Assembly: GCA_003117195.1 (NCBI GenBank)
Contig: BDSI01000132.1
Coordinates: forward strand, 186,001 to 250,000
Length of the DNA stretch: 64,000 nt
Reading direction: 5' to 3'
DNA from: Eudorina sp. 2006-703-Eu-15
Lineage: Eukaryota; Chlorophyta; Chlorophyceae; Chlamydomonadales; Volvocaceae
Of the stretch, positions 12,747-24,200 are shown piece after piece. The translations under genes were made by a program, and so were the position numbers. The notes beneath the pieces are model-generated. The model saw only the letters and a program-made list of their open reading frames with translations, was not told the origin of the DNA and did no database searches. Position 1 is the stretch's first letter, and every line of letters starts with the position of its first letter.

Positions 12747-15010
12747 ATGGCCTTGGTTGCTGGATCATTGCGTGCTCGCGTGGGCCTTCCGACCCGGCAG
12801 GGCTGCTGCCGGGTGGTTACTCCCAGGTTAGATACTATTAGAGGTCATGATTCTATGGTTGCATGTTGATTGACAGCGGGTTGGGCAGATCGCGTATGGG
12901 CAGCGTAAGCCTACATATTGCGCTCGGTGTTACTCTTGCAGCTGCAGGCGTGCTCGCACTCAGCTCCAAGTTCAAGCCTTGTTCGGTGGTGGCGGCGGCG
13001 AGGTTGGTGTTTGCAAATTGGCAATAGATTGTGAATCGGAACAAGATATGGCGGCCCAGTTAGTGACGCGCTGAAGGTAGGCTCACGTTAACAACGGCGC
13101 GTCACGCAGGGTGGCTCTGGTAATCCTTTCGACGTAAGGAATATGGGTAAACTGATGGAGAGCGTGAAGAAGGCCCAGCAAATGGTCCAGACGGAGACCG
13201 CCCGTGTGCAATCGGAGCTCGCCAAGTAAGCGTTGCGCTCCTGGGCGTCGGTCACCGAAGGGTTACAGATAGCATATACTGCACTGAAGTTCTGTCCGGG
13301 ATGTGTGCGTTTGGGTGCGGTTATCACACGGTGAAACTTACGCCGGTCCTTGCCGTACGGGTTCACGCAGCACCGAGTTTGAGGGCTACGATGAGGACGA
13401 GACCGTGCGGGTGAGTTGGTATGCAATCTCATGAAGAAACGCACCAAATCCGGAGCCGACCGAGATCAACTGTACGTCCCTGTAGTACCTGTACTGTGTC
13501 ATTCCAGATGCGTGAAGGCGTACGGGTATGATTGTATCTGACCCGTACGCGCTTCGGTGTCGCGCATTAGACAGTCTAGGCGCGCAGCTGACCGTGCTTT
13601 ATCGCTCTCGCATGGCGCGTGCGTCTGGGCGTGCGTTCCTCAACATGCGTGTCGTTAACATTGGTGCCGCCTTTCTACGGCGTTGCCTGGTAAATGAATG
13701 CACAATCGGTGGCCGCGCGACCTCGCCCTGCCTCAGGTCACCATGTCGGGGAACCAGGAGCCTCGCGGCGTGGAGATCACTCAGGAGGCACTGGACACGG
13801 GCGCTGAGGTGGGGAGGGGAGGGTGTCGTGAGGGCCGCCACAGGCAGGTGTTGAGAGGCGGACAGCGGGGAAACCCGCACGTGGTATTGAGGCAGCTTGC
13901 CCAGGAGAACTGTTAGTGCCCTGAAACCGGCGCCGGGACCAAGCCAAGGACGCCTGGTTTTGGACGACGCACGTGGGAACTGAGAGCTGCTAGAATGTGG
14001 CAACAGGGATCCCTGCTGTGCGGGGCCAGCATGATGACGAGTTTCCCGAGAGGTGGACTGTCGTTTATTGGGTCGCCTTGACAGCTTGTTTTGATGATGG
14101 AGATGGGAGGGCCGGCAGCCTGCGGCTGGGTATGTGTCGGCAGCGGTGGCTCGATGGCCACCATATTGCGCTTTTGTGGCGTTGCCACACCTGATGTCAT
14201 CCAGGCTCTGGGGCCTGGCCCGCTGACCCGCGTCCTGGTGCGCTCCTGCCCGGCCCCGCGCAGGAGTGCTCCCGGCGTACCACGGAAGCCCTGCGGGACG
14301 CCCACAGAAAGAGCGTGGCGGTGCGTTTCTCCGGGAGGAGATTTGGGTGATTGGGTTACTGAGGGTCGGGTACGGTCACGAGGGCGGAAACCGAAAAGCT
14401 TTTGCATCGAAATATGTTCTTGGAGCAAAGGCATAGCTTTTCGGTGTGTAGCTGCTAGGGCCAGGGGCTTGATATGCCCTGTCCAGGTGCAGGCAAGGAG
14501 CCGTTGCCACACGGTCGGGCTCTAACGGGTTAGGGTTGCACATGCCGGATGTTGCCTGGGCGCCGGGCGCCACCACACGGGGGTAACAGCGTGTCGCGGC
14601 GGTGGAAGGCGGCAGTAGGGTGCTCCGGGCTGTGCCCGTCAAGCGCGCGGCCGCCGAACTGGGGGCAGCGCGCTGGCGCCAGACGCGTGCGCTCCCGTAC
14701 GTCAATCCGCGCGGATGCCTGTCGGACGATACCCAGGAACATGGAACCGGAGGTTGCGAAATGCGGCCCGCGAGGCGGTCAAAGGCACGGTCCCTCCGTC
14801 CTGTGCTCGCGATGCTGTTCAATGAACGAATGGCTTCATGATCAGCTAGAGGGACGAGAAATGATGTTTCAGCGGATCCATGGTAGATGGGAGAACATCA
14901 ACTGCGCCTCACGCTCCCATCTTGATGTTGCCTCGCAGGGCATGAAGGAGAAGATGCGCGAGCTGGCCAGGAACCTGGGCATCCCCAACCCTGAGGCGCT
15001 CAACATGTGA
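12747..15010 (+). CDS. YbaB/EbfC-family nucleoid-associated protein, plastid-type (STIC2-like)
   Basis: Seven exons join in phase: 12747-12826, 12942-13002, 13110-13225, 13371-13410, 13737-13808, 14264-14320, 14939-15010 (165 aa). Residues 1-~45 are an Arg/Ala/Gly-rich presequence, followed by LFGGGGGE and GGSGNPF, the linker usual in plant plastid members. The YbaB domain (59-165) starts MGKLMESVKKAQQMVQ, a long helix. It continues with FEGYDEDETVRVTMSGNQEP and VEITQEAL (the beta sheet) and ends with EALRDAHRKSV and a helical MKEKMRELARNLGIP. Bacterial members bind DNA as dimers; the plant homologue STIC2 is linked to plastid protein import/thylakoid sorting, so the exact role is open. Exon 2 could begin at 12942 or 12948 (tandem AG, same frame, two codons apart). 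The gene ends only 70 bases before the large tandem duplication. Confidence 0.9.
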
Positions 15011-16320
15011 GCGGCCCCACCAGGAGTTTACCCGGGACCCCGTGGCCTGGCATCGCGGCCGCGTCTGCCACCGCCCGGCCGCCCCTTGCTGCCGCCCATG
15101 CCCCGCAGTCCTTGTGGGGACATCCAAGGGCTGCTTTGTGCCTCTGTGACTTGTGAAGGGGGCGCGCCCAGCCCCAGATGCGCCAAGGTTTTCCGGTTGT
15201 TGGGGACCGCAGGTCGAAAGATCAAGGCACTATGCCCAACACAGGTTTTGGTGGCTGCGCTGTGGAGGTAGCTGTGCGGCCATTTTCAGCTTTTTGGAGG
15301 GATCCGTTCACCTTCAGGGCCGCCGGGGTTCTGCTGTTGGCGACGGAGCTGGTGTGCGGCGCCGATGCATGGGCGGATGCGCAACGGCTGGCTTTTCGTG
15401 GGGCGCGCAGTGGTGGGTGGGGGCGGCCGGCCGTCGTCGGCAGGCGGTCGATGTAGTGCTGACGTCCTAATGACGCCACAACGCGTACCCAGCAGCCTTT
15501 GCTTCGTTGTGGCGTTGTCGCAATAATCAAACTATCGGGATATGTTGCATGCGTGTTTGCGCCGTGCGTTCGTGCACTCGTAGCCGATTTTTGGGCTGCG
15601 TGTTCCGGTGTCCTCGTCGGATGTTGATAGCCCAAGAGCCGCACTGAATTGTGATGGTTATCAGCGGCGTCGTATAATCGGAGGTCGGACCAGGAGAGTG
15701 AGCCACGTGGTACGGGGTGGTGGACTGGTTGCCCACCTGCAATGCCCGCAGTGATGCCGCCCTGCCCTAACGGACACGTACGACAGGCACGTGTTAACTG
15801 AGGAGTTTTCGAGGCCTCACCGCAGACTTCCTACGTTAAAATCTCCCTCACCTCCCGACCATCATGGAAGCATTCCTGGTTTGGAAGGGTGCAGGGGGTA
15901 GGGATGGGCCGCAGTGCCATGCGGCCGGTGCGTCTCTATCGGTCCCTAAGCAAGTCACCTGTGCAGAGCAAGCCGAAGGACTCAAAACGCCATTCACAAC
16001 GCGGTGGAGGTGCCCCGGGTGTCCGGACGCACCGCTCTTCACATCGAGCAAGCCAGCGAGCCACAACAGCTCGAACATTGCGAGCACACACGCACGGACG
16101 CAGAGATAAGTGGGCGAATTTCCTACTACCGTACAAAGGCGGCAGGCGAATCTGGCCGAAATCAAGATCAGCATGCAAGATTCACTATACCAAGGCACGT
16201 AAGGCTGCATGCAATCCCGAATCCAACAAAAGTCACCATATCTTACGTTGTCGATGTCCGATCGCGTCCAACACATCAAGCGCCCCCGCGGTGACGTCCT
16301 GTACGACAACGCGCCAGTTT

Positions 16321-16395
16321 TCACCTCTGTATGGTAAGGAAGCTTCGGCTGTCACCGATGACCCGCGGGGCCCGCTGTAACATCCTTAATAAAAA
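16321..16395 (+). mobile_element. LINE 3'-end remnant
   Basis: The stretch GGAAGC(T)TCGGCTGTC..GATGACCCGCGGGG, then CCGCTGTAACATCCTTAATAA, matches 3' ends near 32,520 and 55,560 in this window. It is only a short tail with no coding part and is repeated in duplication copy 2 at 18,885-18,959. Confidence 0.6.
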
Positions 16396-17486
16396 ACCTA
16401 CAAACCGCTCCGGAGCAGTCTTTAGGGTCCCGCAAAGCCGTGAATAGGCGTCGAAAATGACAACACCATGATGCAGATGCGATACTTCCATGCAAGACAC
16501 GAGGCATGCAAACAAAGACGAGCTTTAGTTAGCATGGGACATCAGAAATCATGACCCGGGATCATCTGTACGACCCAAGCAGTCACAAGACTAGACCGTG
16601 CAACGCGTCAGTATCCAAAAACGACGTCGACTCAATGCAATGTCCATCTGTTGACCCTATCGCCCTCACATCACATCACACTAACGGGTTGGCTCCGGAA
16701 GCTGGGTCAATCGCTCATGGGGTTGAGTTTGGGTTCCTCGGACGCCCTCCAGGCGCGCACCCACCCACGCGCCACACGGCCCCCACCCAACCTGCCGAGC
16801 GCAACGGATATAACAAACTCATACACCTCCGTCCTCTGGACTTCACTTCTCGCGGCTCAGTTCTCTTTAACACCTCCGCCCAAGCAACTGGCGCTTGACG
16901 CCCCTGCCCGCTGCAACGTGCTGCAACTCAAATCGCGCCCGAATGCCACACACCACGACACACTTGACACGTCTCTCACCTATAGTATTTTTTACTCTTC
17001 ATTATCTGCTCATTGCCCTGTGCATATCATACCCTTGGAGGTTAAGCGGGTGTGATGACACTGACTGCGACACTCAGAAGGGACTGCCTTGGTCCTCCAA
17101 CTGCCGCCGTACTTTGGCCCTCGAAACCCTGTAAACGTCTGTACGGAAAGACTGCACGGTTATTGGCAGTGCGACGCGCACGCCACTCCCGGGGCGCGTG
17201 TCGAGATGCCGGGCGACACCGACCGTCGCACCGCCACCACCACGATCACCACCGGACGTCCATACCACCACCACCATCACCCCGCCTGACACACACACAC
17301 ACACACACGCAACGATGCCCTGCTCGCCTTCAGGGTGGTGCAGGTCGCCGCGCGCAGGAACCAGAGCCCGTCACCTCGGGTCACCCTGCCCCGGCCCCGG
17401 ACACGGACCTCCCCCTGCCCCGGTCCAAACCCTGGACCTGCGCCCTGCTCTGCATGGTGGTGCGGGTGTGCCGCCCGCTGGTCCGC

Positions 17487-17644
17487 CTAAGCCTGCGCCA
17501 GCTCCAGCCGGTGCACCTCAATCAGCGCCGCCATGTTCGCGCCCGCGATGTCATCCCCCGCCGCGTCGTCCCGCTTCGCCTGGTGGCGCGCCAGGAAGAA
17601 GTCCAGGAAGTCGGCGGGGCTGTCGAACTCCAGCACGAAGGCCA
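17487..17644 (-). pseudogene. Severed 3' fragment of the NT-C2 gene (duplication by-product)
   Basis: This repeats 20051-20208 on the minus strand: the last 52 codons and stop of the NT-C2 gene, including FVLEFDSPADFLDFF. Upstream (to 17789) the frame runs into unrelated duplicated sequence, giving a 100-codon chimeric open frame with an ATG. It has lost the rest of the gene, so it is either a non-functional copy or an assembly product. Confidence 0.7.
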
Positions 17645-20208
17645 GCCCCTTGCTGCCGCCCATGCCCCGCAGTCCTTGTGGGGACATCCAAGGGCTGCTT
17701 TGTGCCTCTGTGACTTGTGAAGGGGGCGCGCCCAGCCCCAGATGCGCCAAGGTTTTCCGGTTGTTGGGGACCGCAGGTCGAAAGATCAAGGCACTATGCC
17801 CAACACAGGTTTTGGTGGCTGCGCTGTGGAGGTAGCTGTGCGGCCATTTTCAGCTTTTTGGAGGGATCCGTTCACCTTCAGGGCCGCCGGGGTTCTGCTG
17901 TTGGCGACGGAGCTGGTGTGCGGCGCCGATGCATGGGCGGATGCGCAACGGCTGGCTTTTCGTGGGGCGCGCAGTGGTGGGTGGGGGCGGCCGGCCGTCG
18001 TCGGCAGGCGGTCGATGTAGTGCTGACGTCCTAATGACGCCACAACGCGTACCCAGCAGCCTTTGCTTCGTTGTGGCGTTGTCGCAATAATCAAACTATC
18101 GGGATATGTTGCATGCGTGTTTGCGCCGTGCGTTCGTGCACTCGTAGCCGATTTTTGGGCTGCGTGTTCCGGTGTCCTCGTCGGATGTTGATAGCCCAAG
18201 AGCCGCACTGAATTGTGATGGTTATCAGCGGCGTCGTATAATCGGAGGTCGGACCAGGAGAGTGAGCCACGTGGTACGGGGTGGTGGACTGGTTGCCCAC
18301 CTGCAATGCCCGCAGTGATGCCGCCCTGCCCTAACGGACACGTACGACAGGCACGTGTTAACTGAGGAGTTTTCGAGGCCTCACCGCAGACTTCCTACGT
18401 TAAAATCTCCCTCACCTCCCGACCATCATGGAAGCATTCCTGGTTTGGAAGGGTGCAGGGGGTAGGGATGGGCCGCAGTGCCATGCGGCCGGTGCGTCTC
18501 TATCGGTCCCTAAGCAAGTCACCTGTGCAGAGCAAGCCGAAGGACTCAAAACGCCATTCACAACGCGGTGGAGGTGCCCCGGGTGTCCGGACGCACCGCT
18601 CTTCACATCGAGCAAGCCAGCGAGCCACAACAGCTCGAACATTGCGAGCACACACGCACGGACGCAGAGATAAGTGGGCGAATTTCCTACTACCGTACAA
18701 AGGCGGCAGGCGAATCTGGCCGAAATCAAGATCAGCATGCAAGATTCACTATACCAAGGCACGTAAGGCTGCATGCAATCCCGAATCCAACAAAAGTCAC
18801 CATATCTTACGTTGTCGATGTCCGATCGCGTCCAACACATCAAGCGCCCCCGCGGTGACGTCCTGTACGACAACGCGCCAGTTTTCACCTCTGTATGGTA
18901 AGGAAGCTTCGGCTGTCACCGATGACCCGCGGGGCCCGCTGTAACATCCTTAATAAAAAACCTACAAACCGCTCCGGAGCAGTCTTTAGGGTCCCGCAAA
19001 GCCGTGAATAGGCGTCGAAAATGACAACACCATGATGCAGATGCGATACTTCCATGCAAGACACGAGGCATGCAAACAAAGACGAGCTTTAGTTAGCATG
19101 GGACATCAGAAATCATGACCCGGGATCATCTGTACGACCCAAGCAGTCACAAGACTAGACCGTGCAACGCGTCAGTATCCAAAAACGACGTCGACTCAAT
19201 GCAATGTCCATCTGTTGACCCTATCGCCCTCACATCACATCACACTAACGGGTTGGCTCCGGAAGCTGGGTCAATCGCTCATGGGGTTGAGTTTGGGTTC
19301 CTCGGACGCCCTCCAGGCGCGCACCCACCCACGCGCCACACGGCCCCCACCCAACCTGCCGAGCGCAACGGATATAACAAACTCATACACCTCCGTCCTC
19401 TGGACTTCACTTCTCGCGGCTCAGTTCTCTTTAACACCTCCGCCCAAGCAACTGGCGCTTGACGCCCCTGCCCGCTGCAACGTGCTGCAACTCAAATCGC
19501 GCCCGAATGCCACACACCACGACACACTTGACACGTCTCTCACCTATAGTATTTTTTACTCTTCATTATCTGCTCATTGCCCTGTGCATATCATACCCTT
19601 GGAGGTTAAGCGGGTGTGATGACACTGACTGCGACACTCAGAAGGGACTGCCTTGGTCCTCCAACTGCCGCCGTACTTTGGCCCTCGAAACCCTGTAAAC
19701 GTCTGTACGGAAAGACTGCACGGTTATTGGCAGTGCGACGCGCACGCCACTCCCGGGGCGCGTGTCGAGATGCCGGGCGACACCGACCGTCGCACCGCCA
19801 CCACCACGATCACCACCGGACGTCCATACCACCACCACCATCACCCCGCCTGACACACACACACACACACACGCAACGATGCCCTGCTCGCCTTCAGGGT
19901 GGTGCAGGTCGCCGCGCGCAGGAACCAGAGCCCGTCACCTCGGGTCACCCTGCCCCGGCCCCGGACACGGACCTCCCCCTGCCCCGGTCCAAACCCTGGA
20001 CCTGCGCCCTGCTCTGCATGGTGGTGCGGGTGTGCCGCCCGCTGGTCCGCCTAAGCCTGCGCCAGCTCCAGCCGGTGCACCTCAATCAGCGCCGCCATGT
20101 TCGCGCCCGCGATGTCATCCCCCGCCGCGTCGTCCCGCTTCGCCTGGTGGCGCGCCAGGAAGAAGTCCAGGAAGTCGGCGGGGCTGTCGAACTCCAGCAC
20201 GAAGGCCA
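17645..20208. repeat. Tandem duplication, copy 2 (2,564-base unit)
   Basis: Second unit of the direct repeat. Its right end runs seamlessly into the intact last exon of the NT-C2 gene: GAAGGCCAGC continues into GGGCAATCCG here, whereas copy 1 jumps to CCCTTGCTG. This makes copy 2 the one attached to the original gene. It contains the same LINE tail (18,885-18,959) and CA microsatellite (~19,851-19,872). Confidence 0.9.
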
Positions 20209-21246
20209 GCGGGCAATCCGCGGCGAGGCGGGACCCCAGCGAGTCGATGAGGTGCACCACCCCGCCGGGGCGCAGCCACAGGGTCGCGAAGTGGCCCCGC
20301 CAGCCCAGTATGTAGACGCCCTGAGGACCGGGAGGCGGCGCCGCGCGCGGGGAACCCCGGGCCGGGGGCAGATTAGGAAGGCGGAGCGAACCCGCCGGAC
20401 GAACAGCGGCGGCACGGGGAGCAGATGCCGTACATGTCGTACAAGGAAACCAACGAAGGGACACATCGTCAAAGGGATTGCGAGGGCAGGGATGAGGGAA
20501 TGTGGGGTGTGATGGGTGTGGTGCTGGCGAGGCCGCACGTCCCCACCTCCTCACCTGGTGGAGGCTGCGCACCAGCGCCGCGAAGGACGGCAGCCCCGTC
20601 TGTGGCGGGGCCCGGCGGGCCGAAGGCATCGGACCCGCCGGCCCGGGCCGGTCCCCCGATCCGGCGGCGCCAAGCAACACCGGCTCCATGCGGCCCCCCG
20701 GCTGCGGCGGGTCGGAGGACACGTTCGTGAGCTGCAGCGGCGGCGGCCGCGGAGGGCGGCCCTCCTGCGGTACGGGGAACACGAGGGAACACGAGGGCGC
20801 CGCTGCCGCAGCCGCAGCCGCAGCCGCCAGTACGGCGCTGTGCGGTTGAGCCGTGCTGCCAGCCGCTGCAGCGGTCGCCGCCGCCGCCGCCGCCGCCTCT
20901 CTGGCGGCGCCCTCCACGCTGCACCGCCGGGGAGGTGGCGCCGCGGCGGCGGCGGCGGCGGCGGCGCCATCGTCGAGCAGAAGCGACGCAGCCGAGTACT
21001 CCGCCAGCCGCAACCGCTGGATGTAGCCCCCGAGCTGCACCATGTGCTCCAGGTCGAAGTCACCCGTACTGGACGCGACACGCGCAGCAGGCGACTGTAC
21101 GAGCACAGCCTGCCACACCGCCGTACCCGACCGTATGCAGTGCTCCAGGGACGGCCCCGTCATCGCCTCCATCTCAACGGACGCAGCCAGCCGGTCCCGC
21201 TCCCTGTCGCGCTGCGACCGCGACATCGCCGGCGCCAGCTCCCTCC

Positions 21247-21287
<41 letters not shown>

Positions 21288-24200
21288 GAGGACCCGCAAG
21301 AGGACGCGTCCGGGTGCGTCGCCGGCGGCAGCAGTGGCTGCGGATGTACCGCAGAGTCCCTCCGCCCGCCGCCGGCGGGTGCCGCCGCTACCGCGGCGGA
21401 GACCCCCTGCCGCCAACGCTGTACGGCCCCTAGACACCACGCGGCCGTCTCCAGGCCGATAGCAGCGCAGGCGTTCGTGCCGCCCGTCTGCCGCTGGTCG
21501 ACGCCCGCCCAACGGACCTTGAGAACCTCGGGATGTGGCGGTGGCGGCGCCGCCGCCGGCACCGCCGATGCCGCCGCCGCGGCACCTGCGTCACGTGGGG
21601 CCGCATCCGCATCCGCCGTTGCTGGCGCCGGCGCAGCCACCGGCGGCGGATGCAGGGGGTGCAGCACGAGGCGGAACCAGCCCGGCGCCCCGGCGATGGG
21701 GACGCCGGTGTCGAAGGGGAAGCCCACCTCGTGCTTGAGCTGCAGCAGGTTGTCGCCCACCAGCCAGCACATCTCCGGGGTTCGGAGGCAGTCCAGCAGA
21801 AACCTGGGAGCGCAGAAACGGAGGCAGCGGCGGGACATTCGAGGGAAGAGAAAGAGTCATCGGGCCGTGGAAGGGTAGCCAGACCCTCGAGTGATTGCGG
21901 CGGAACCCCTGTGGGCCTCCCCTTCACCAGCTCTCAATCGCGACAAACCCATCTCAACAGGACCGCCACTACCATCACCACCAAGCCTGCTGCTGGTCAC
22001 GTGCCCGGCCCACCCACACGACTATTCGATGGTGTGTTAGTGCGGTGACGAACGACAACGAGCGGCGGTGGAAGGAAGACATGCCTAGAACAAACAATGT
22101 TTCTCAACTGGCTACAACTGGCTACAAGTGGCTACAAGTGGACTTCACTGCACTGCGGTCGGGGCACCGGATGAGTCTCGCCGCGGACGAGCCTCGTCGG
22201 GCCGCAGCGTTCCGCGGGTTCGCAACCCCACACCACCTCCGCAACCCCGACCCCGAGCCCCGCACCCCACTCACTGGCACTGGCTGAGGGCCAGCACTCG
22301 CAGCTCCTCGTCCAGCTCCGTCTGCCCCGTCACGAACTCCACCACCCGGGAGATCTCCCCCTCCATCCGCTGACACCACACATCCAACCCCTCCGCCGCC
22401 GCCGCCGCCGCGGCCTCCGCCCTGCTCTCGGGCCCCGTCCCCGTCCCCGCTCCCGCATCCCGTGCCCCCGTTGCGCGAGCCGCCTGGCGCCCCGACGCGT
22501 CCGCCTGGCCCTGCCCCGGACTTGACGTTGACAAGGCAGCTGGCAGGGACTCCGCGGCGGAGAGGGCGTTGAGCGGCCGGCCGCCGCCGGCAGTGGCCCC
22601 CGGCGCGGGTGCGGACCCGGCGCGGCTCAGGGCGGTGACGCCGGGAGTGGGCTGCGGCGGCGCCACCGCCGCCGCCGCCAGCTGCGCGGCGCGCGTGCGC
22701 GCCGCGGCGCCGTAGCGCCAGAAGAAGCAACCCCCCAGTGGGTTTACGGGCGACGTCGCCATGGGACTTGCCAGGCTGGCGGCTGCCATATCCACCACCG
22801 GCGGCTCAACGGTGAGCCGGTCAGGACCGCCTGCGGGGGACATCTCGCCGTAGCCGGGGGATTCCAGGCCACGCAGCAGCATGCTGCTGGGTCGCGCCTC
22901 CGTCGCCGAAGTCGACGGCGCGCAGCCGGCGGCGGTCCCGCCGCCGCCGCCGCCCAGCCCGAATCCAATGTGGACTCCGGCGTCGGATGCCAGCACGTTG
23001 TCCTGCACTCGGTACACGTCGCCCAGGCGCGGGCTGGGTGGCGTCAGGGGGGTTATGCCCAGTGGGCTGCCGTACCGACGGAGCTGCGGCCTGTCTGGTG
23101 GCGCCGCGGCGGCGGCGAGTGCCACCCCCGCTGCGGGTGTCGTGGCCGACGCCGGTGGACCGGACGTCATGGCCGCCGATGGCGCCACGTCGGGCCCAAC
23201 ACTGGGCGCGCTGGCCTCCACGCCGCCAATCCGACGGATCTGATTCTGCGCGTTTGGAAACGAACCGGTGTGAAACAGCCGGCCGAAAAAGTCGCCCAGG
23301 CGCCGCCGCTTCGGCGGCTGCGGCTCTGAGAAGCCCGATGACGCATTGGTCAGGAGCGCCGCTGGAGGGGCTCCTGGACCCACCCCGGACGATTGGTGCT
23401 GCTGGGGCGGCGGCTGGGGTGAGGTCATGCTGGTGGCATTCGCCGGGATGCCATCTCCACCCGATGGCGCGACCGCGGTCAGCGCAAACGGGGATGTGGT
23501 GCCGGTTGGCGGCGGCGGCGGCGGCGGCGCCGCCGCCGGCCCAGCCGGCAGCGGCACGGCCCCTGACGCCGGAGGAAGCCGGCGCCGGGCCGCAGCAATG
23601 GACGAGCACTCAGCGGTGCCCTCCTGAACGCTGTACGGCAGGGCTGCGGCGGTGCCCGAGCCCGTCAGCGACGAGGTAGACACAGTCGCCACTGTCGTAC
23701 CGGCGACAGTTGTGGCAGTTATCGTCGTTGTGCTGGTGGTGGTTACGGACGAGAGGGCAGCCACAGGATCCCAGCCGCCGCTCGTGCCTTTGCTGCCAGG
23801 TTCGGCCTGCGCGGCGGCGGCGGCGGCGGCAGCACTGCCGCCGCCGCCACCGCCGCCGCCACCGCCGCTTGCCGCCGCGCCGCCGCCGTGGCGTCCCAAC
23901 CCTAGCGCCAACAGCCATGACCTCTTCCTCGGGGCTGCGGACTCCACACGCCCGGGTGGCGGCCCCGACCGCGCCGAGGCGACCTCCGCCCAGGCCCAGA
24001 CCTGGGCAGCGGACGTCCCGCTGGTGCCCGCGGCTCTGGAAGCCAGCAGGCCGGATGCCGCTGCTGTAATGCCACCGCGCTCAGCACCATTTGCGGTGCC
24101 GGTGGCGGCGTCCTTCTCCGCCTGCACCACCAGGTCCATGTCCACCTGAACGGTCAACGGTCACCGGCCAAGCATCGGTGACCCTGCTGCTCATGCGAGT

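Larger units (their letters stand above)
15081..17644. repeat. Tandem duplication, copy 1 (2,564-base unit)
   Basis: This unit recurs immediately downstream at 17645-20208 with a constant offset of 2,564 bases; every stretch I compared is identical, as are the predicted translations. It holds a LINE-like 3' tail (~16,321-16,395), a CA microsatellite (~17,287-17,308) and, at its right end, a severed copy of the last ~158 coding bases of the NT-C2 gene. The borders share the two bases GC, so the join may have used microhomology. No other gene is recognised inside. Confidence 0.9.

Noticed and set aside
15848..16324. 158-codon minus-strand open frame, present in both duplication copies
   Set aside because: Perfect repetition reflects the DNA duplication, not conservation; the translation shows no domain.
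17287..17308. Tandem repeats considered as CRISPR
   Set aside because: They are a CA microsatellite and short minisatellites; no spacer-repeat array exists and the genome is eukaryotic.
20516..21433. Long plus-strand open frame (305 codons)
   Set aside because: It is the antisense shadow of the Ala/Gly/Pro-rich NT-C2 exon; Arg-rich content comes from GC-rich triplet repeats.
23652..24149. Plus-strand open frame opposite the NT-C2 middle exon
   Set aside because: Same cause: GC-rich simple triplets keep all frames open; no domain or splice support.
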